This document shows positions 13,076 to 14,117 of a DNA stretch of 14,117 nt, piece after piece. The notes under the pieces were generated by a model, which was not told the origin of the DNA, did not search any database, and worked only from the letters and a program-made list of their open reading frames with translations. How positions within the stretch are numbered: position 1 is the stretch's first letter; each line of letters opens with the position of its first letter. The position numbers and the translations under genes are program-made. Source of the DNA: JACKAN01 sp964502735 (lineage in GTDB: Bacteria; Bdellovibrionota; Bdellovibrionia; Bdellovibrionales; UBA1609); NCBI GenBank assembly GCA_964502735.1, contig CAZCYD010000062.1, positions 1 to 14,117 on the forward strand, read 5' to 3'.

Positions 13076-13312
13076 TTATTTGGAAAGATTTTGGCGAATA
13101 TATTGAACAATAAGAGATTGGTATTTTTTGCCCTCAAACTTTGCTTGTAACTTTACAGCTCTAAGGATGTTCGCTGGAATACGAATGCTCACCATCTGTG
13201 TGGGTTCGTCGACTCCTGATGATATAACTCTTAAGTCCTCAAGAAACTGAATAGCGCTTTCTGCGCCTTTATTTTTATGTATGGCTTTTTTAGTCTTATT
13301 TCTTTTTGCCAT
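13076..13312 (-). CDS. CopG/BrnA-type antitoxin-like protein
   Basis: A 78-residue basic protein. Residues 41-77 ('TQMVSIRIPANILRAVKLQAKFEGKKYQSLIVQYIRQNL') form a ribbon-helix-helix-like segment: strand 'MVSIRIP', helix 'ANILRAVKLQAKFEG', turn 'KKYQ', helix 'SLIVQYIRQNL'. Such proteins bind DNA as dimers and act as antitoxins or autoregulators. The first 40 residues are a lysine-rich, flexible extension. The ATG at 13312 has GAGG 6 nt upstream and lies inside the end of the preceding chimeric gene (17-bp overlap), the coupling typical of toxin-antitoxin pairs. In this family the usual partner is a nucleotidyltransferase, and remains of one are what precede it. With that partner broken, this is probably a left-over antitoxin. 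Confidence 0.75.
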   Translation of the reverse strand: MAKRNKTKKAIHKNKGAESAIQFLEDLRVISSGVDEPTQMVSIRIPANILRAVKLQAKFEGKKYQSLIVQYIRQNLSK

Positions 13313-13988
13313 TCAGAACCTCTTTAATCTTTTCGGCATCGACAATATCTTGAGGACGGCTAGCGGCCAGTTTCAGTCTTAAAAGCTCTTCTAATGAAGC
13401 TACGACTAATTTTCTTTCTCGGACAGAAATAATTTTAGTTTCAAGATTTGGAAGTCTAGATTGTAGACCTGCGCGTTTTAAGGCCTTCTCAGCTAGATCA
13501 AAATGTTTTAACTCAAGATTGAGGACAAGATCCACATCCATATTCCTAAAGGCCGAAGGCTTGGTCGTGCTTAAACCCTTTTTCCAGGACCGCTTATAAG
13601 GCCTTAGAAGGCGATCGATAGTGGAGCTAGAGATCTGGCCAATCAAAGTCTCCGTCTCTCTGTCCAGACCTTTATAATGGGGAATATAAAATTTAAGAGC
13701 GACAACCATTTTTTTCGAACACATCCGACCCATCAGCTCCCACAGATTTTTTAAGTGAAGCACCACTTGGGGGCCGTAGGTCGGTTTGGGCCCTGGCCTT
13801 CCTACATGGGGCTCAACATGCCCTCGTAGAACCTTAATCGCATATTTGCGGCTATAGGGCTTACCCGGCTTGTATTTAAAGGTTTTAACAAACTTATTCA
13901 ATACGAGTGATTTTTCTGATTTTGTGGCGCATTTTAAGTAGCGCTGACGGTACAGTTCGAGCAATACTCGACGAGTCTTGATGGGCAT
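13296..13988 (-). CDS. Chimera: transposase N-terminus joined to nucleotidyltransferase remnant
   Basis: The ORF (230 residues) has two unrelated halves. Residues 1-146 match the N-terminal part of DDE/rve-type integrases: 'RYLKCATKSEKSLVLNKFVKTF', a helix-turn-helix 'YSRKYAIKVLRGH' (45-57), 'GRPGPKPTYGPQVV' (63-76), 'LWELMGRMCSKKMVVAL', 'ISSSTIDRLLRPYKR' and 'GLSTTKPS' (138-145). The DDE catalytic core that should follow is absent. Residues 149-230 match nucleotidyltransferase toxins: 'MDVDLVLNLE' (catalytic Asp151-x-Asp153) and 'VVASLEELLRLKLAASRPQDIVDAEKIKEVL' (195-225). The upstream GS motif is missing, and the middle carrying the third Asp is apparently deleted between about 181 and 190. 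The join, near 13548-13556, is in frame. The start has AAGGAGGGG about 4 nt upstream. It is probably non-functional as transposase and as toxin, but the DNA-binding part could still be made. Confidence 0.7.
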   Translation of the reverse strand: MPIKTRRVLLELYRQRYLKCATKSEKSLVLNKFVKTFKYKPGKPYSRKYAIKVLRGHVEPHVGRPGPKPTYGPQVVLHLKNLWELMGRMCSKKMVVALKFYIPHYKGLDRETETLIGQISSSTIDRLLRPYKRSWKKGLSTTKPSAFRNMDVDLVLNLELKHFDLAEKALKRAGLQSRLPNLETKIISVRERKLVVASLEELLRLKLAASRPQDIVDAEKIKEVLNGKKK

Positions 13989-14117
13989 GATTCCCCTCCT
14001 TGGGTAAGTCTTTAAAATCGTTGCTGATTCAAAGCTTACCTGGTGTTGGGATCATGACCCATCGAGATCTTCACCTTACGCGATGTCTCCATTGACTCAT
14101 ATTAATCGCACCCAAAT
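13989..14117 (-). mobile_element. Probable outer end of the insertion sequence
   Basis: The 129 bp upstream of the transposase-like start contain no ORF. They run from the Shine-Dalgarno to the window edge, where the minus strand begins ATTTGGGTGCGATTAATATG. A near-palindrome GGGATCATGACCC (14048-14060) lies inside. Position and layout suit the left end of the element whose transposase start follows. The opposite end and target duplication are not visible, since the rest of the element was lost at the fusion point. Confidence 0.45.

Noticed and set aside
12348..14117. The octamer ACCCAAAT occurs both in the 22-bp palindrome and at the last 8 bases of the window, suggesting a target-site duplication.
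   Set aside because: The two copies are 1.8 kb apart, flank unrelated genes and no transposon structure lies between them; an 8-bp AT-rich match is easily coincidental.
1..14117. CRISPR array, tRNA, rRNA.
   Set aside because: No regularly spaced repeats and no cloverleaf or conserved rRNA segments were seen on reading both strands.

Overview
The window looks like a piece of an AT-rich Gram-negative chromosome. Secreted proteins with ordinary Sec signal peptides, a YceI protein, a CPA2 antiporter, a membrane histidine kinase and a CopG/nucleotidyltransferase pair would suit a Bdellovibrionota-like or other former 'deltaproteobacterial' lineage. That assignment is impressionistic: no rRNA, tRNA or ribosomal protein gene is present to anchor it.

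Layout. (a) 1-4917: a YceI-like gene whose signal peptide is cut off, a secreted HNH nuclease, a minus-strand cation:proton antiporter, an unrecognised exported protein and an orphan 7TM-type histidine kinase. (b) 4855-8199, minus strand: five tightly packed genes. In transcription order they are a small 'WPFFSYPMY' membrane-anchored protein, an HTTM (gamma-carboxylase-like) membrane protein, a degenerate Rossmann-fold methyltransferase-like protein, a FeeM/GNAT-like acyltransferase and a haem-oxygenase-fold diiron-type oxidase (HDO/TenA-like). Two of the joints overlap and the last gene has a very strong Shine-Dalgarno inside its upstream neighbour. (c) 8200-10392: an RCC1-repeat remnant, a minus-strand 3-hydroxyacyl-CoA dehydrogenase (CRYL1-like) and a divergent 2OG-Fe(II) oxygenase-like gene. 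Regions (b) and (c) together read as a possible small-molecule or lipid-modification locus. (d) 10443-12144, minus strand: a persulfide dioxygenase-type metallo-beta-lactamase-fold enzyme followed by a TauE/SafE exporter, a sulfur-detoxification pair. (e) 12145-12577: a 433-bp gene-free stretch rich in symmetrical DNA (a 15-bp tandem duplication, a perfect 22-bp palindrome, a perfect 12-bp palindrome, and a consensus TGTGA-N6-TCACA nested inside a 10-bp inverted repeat) leading into a small exported protein. (f) 13076-14117, minus strand: a CopG-type antitoxin-like gene preceded by a chimeric ORF. The first ~146 residues of that ORF are the N-terminus of a DDE integrase/transposase and the rest is the remains of a nucleotidyltransferase toxin. 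The window ends in what looks like the outer end of that insertion sequence.

The most interesting items are the five-gene acyltransferase/oxidase/HTTM operon, the in-frame transposase-nucleotidyltransferase chimera sitting on a retained antitoxin gene, and the nested palindromic leader upstream of the gene at 12578. Both window ends look broken (a truncated gene on the left, a mobile element on the right), as expected for a contig bounded by rearrangement or repeat sequence.
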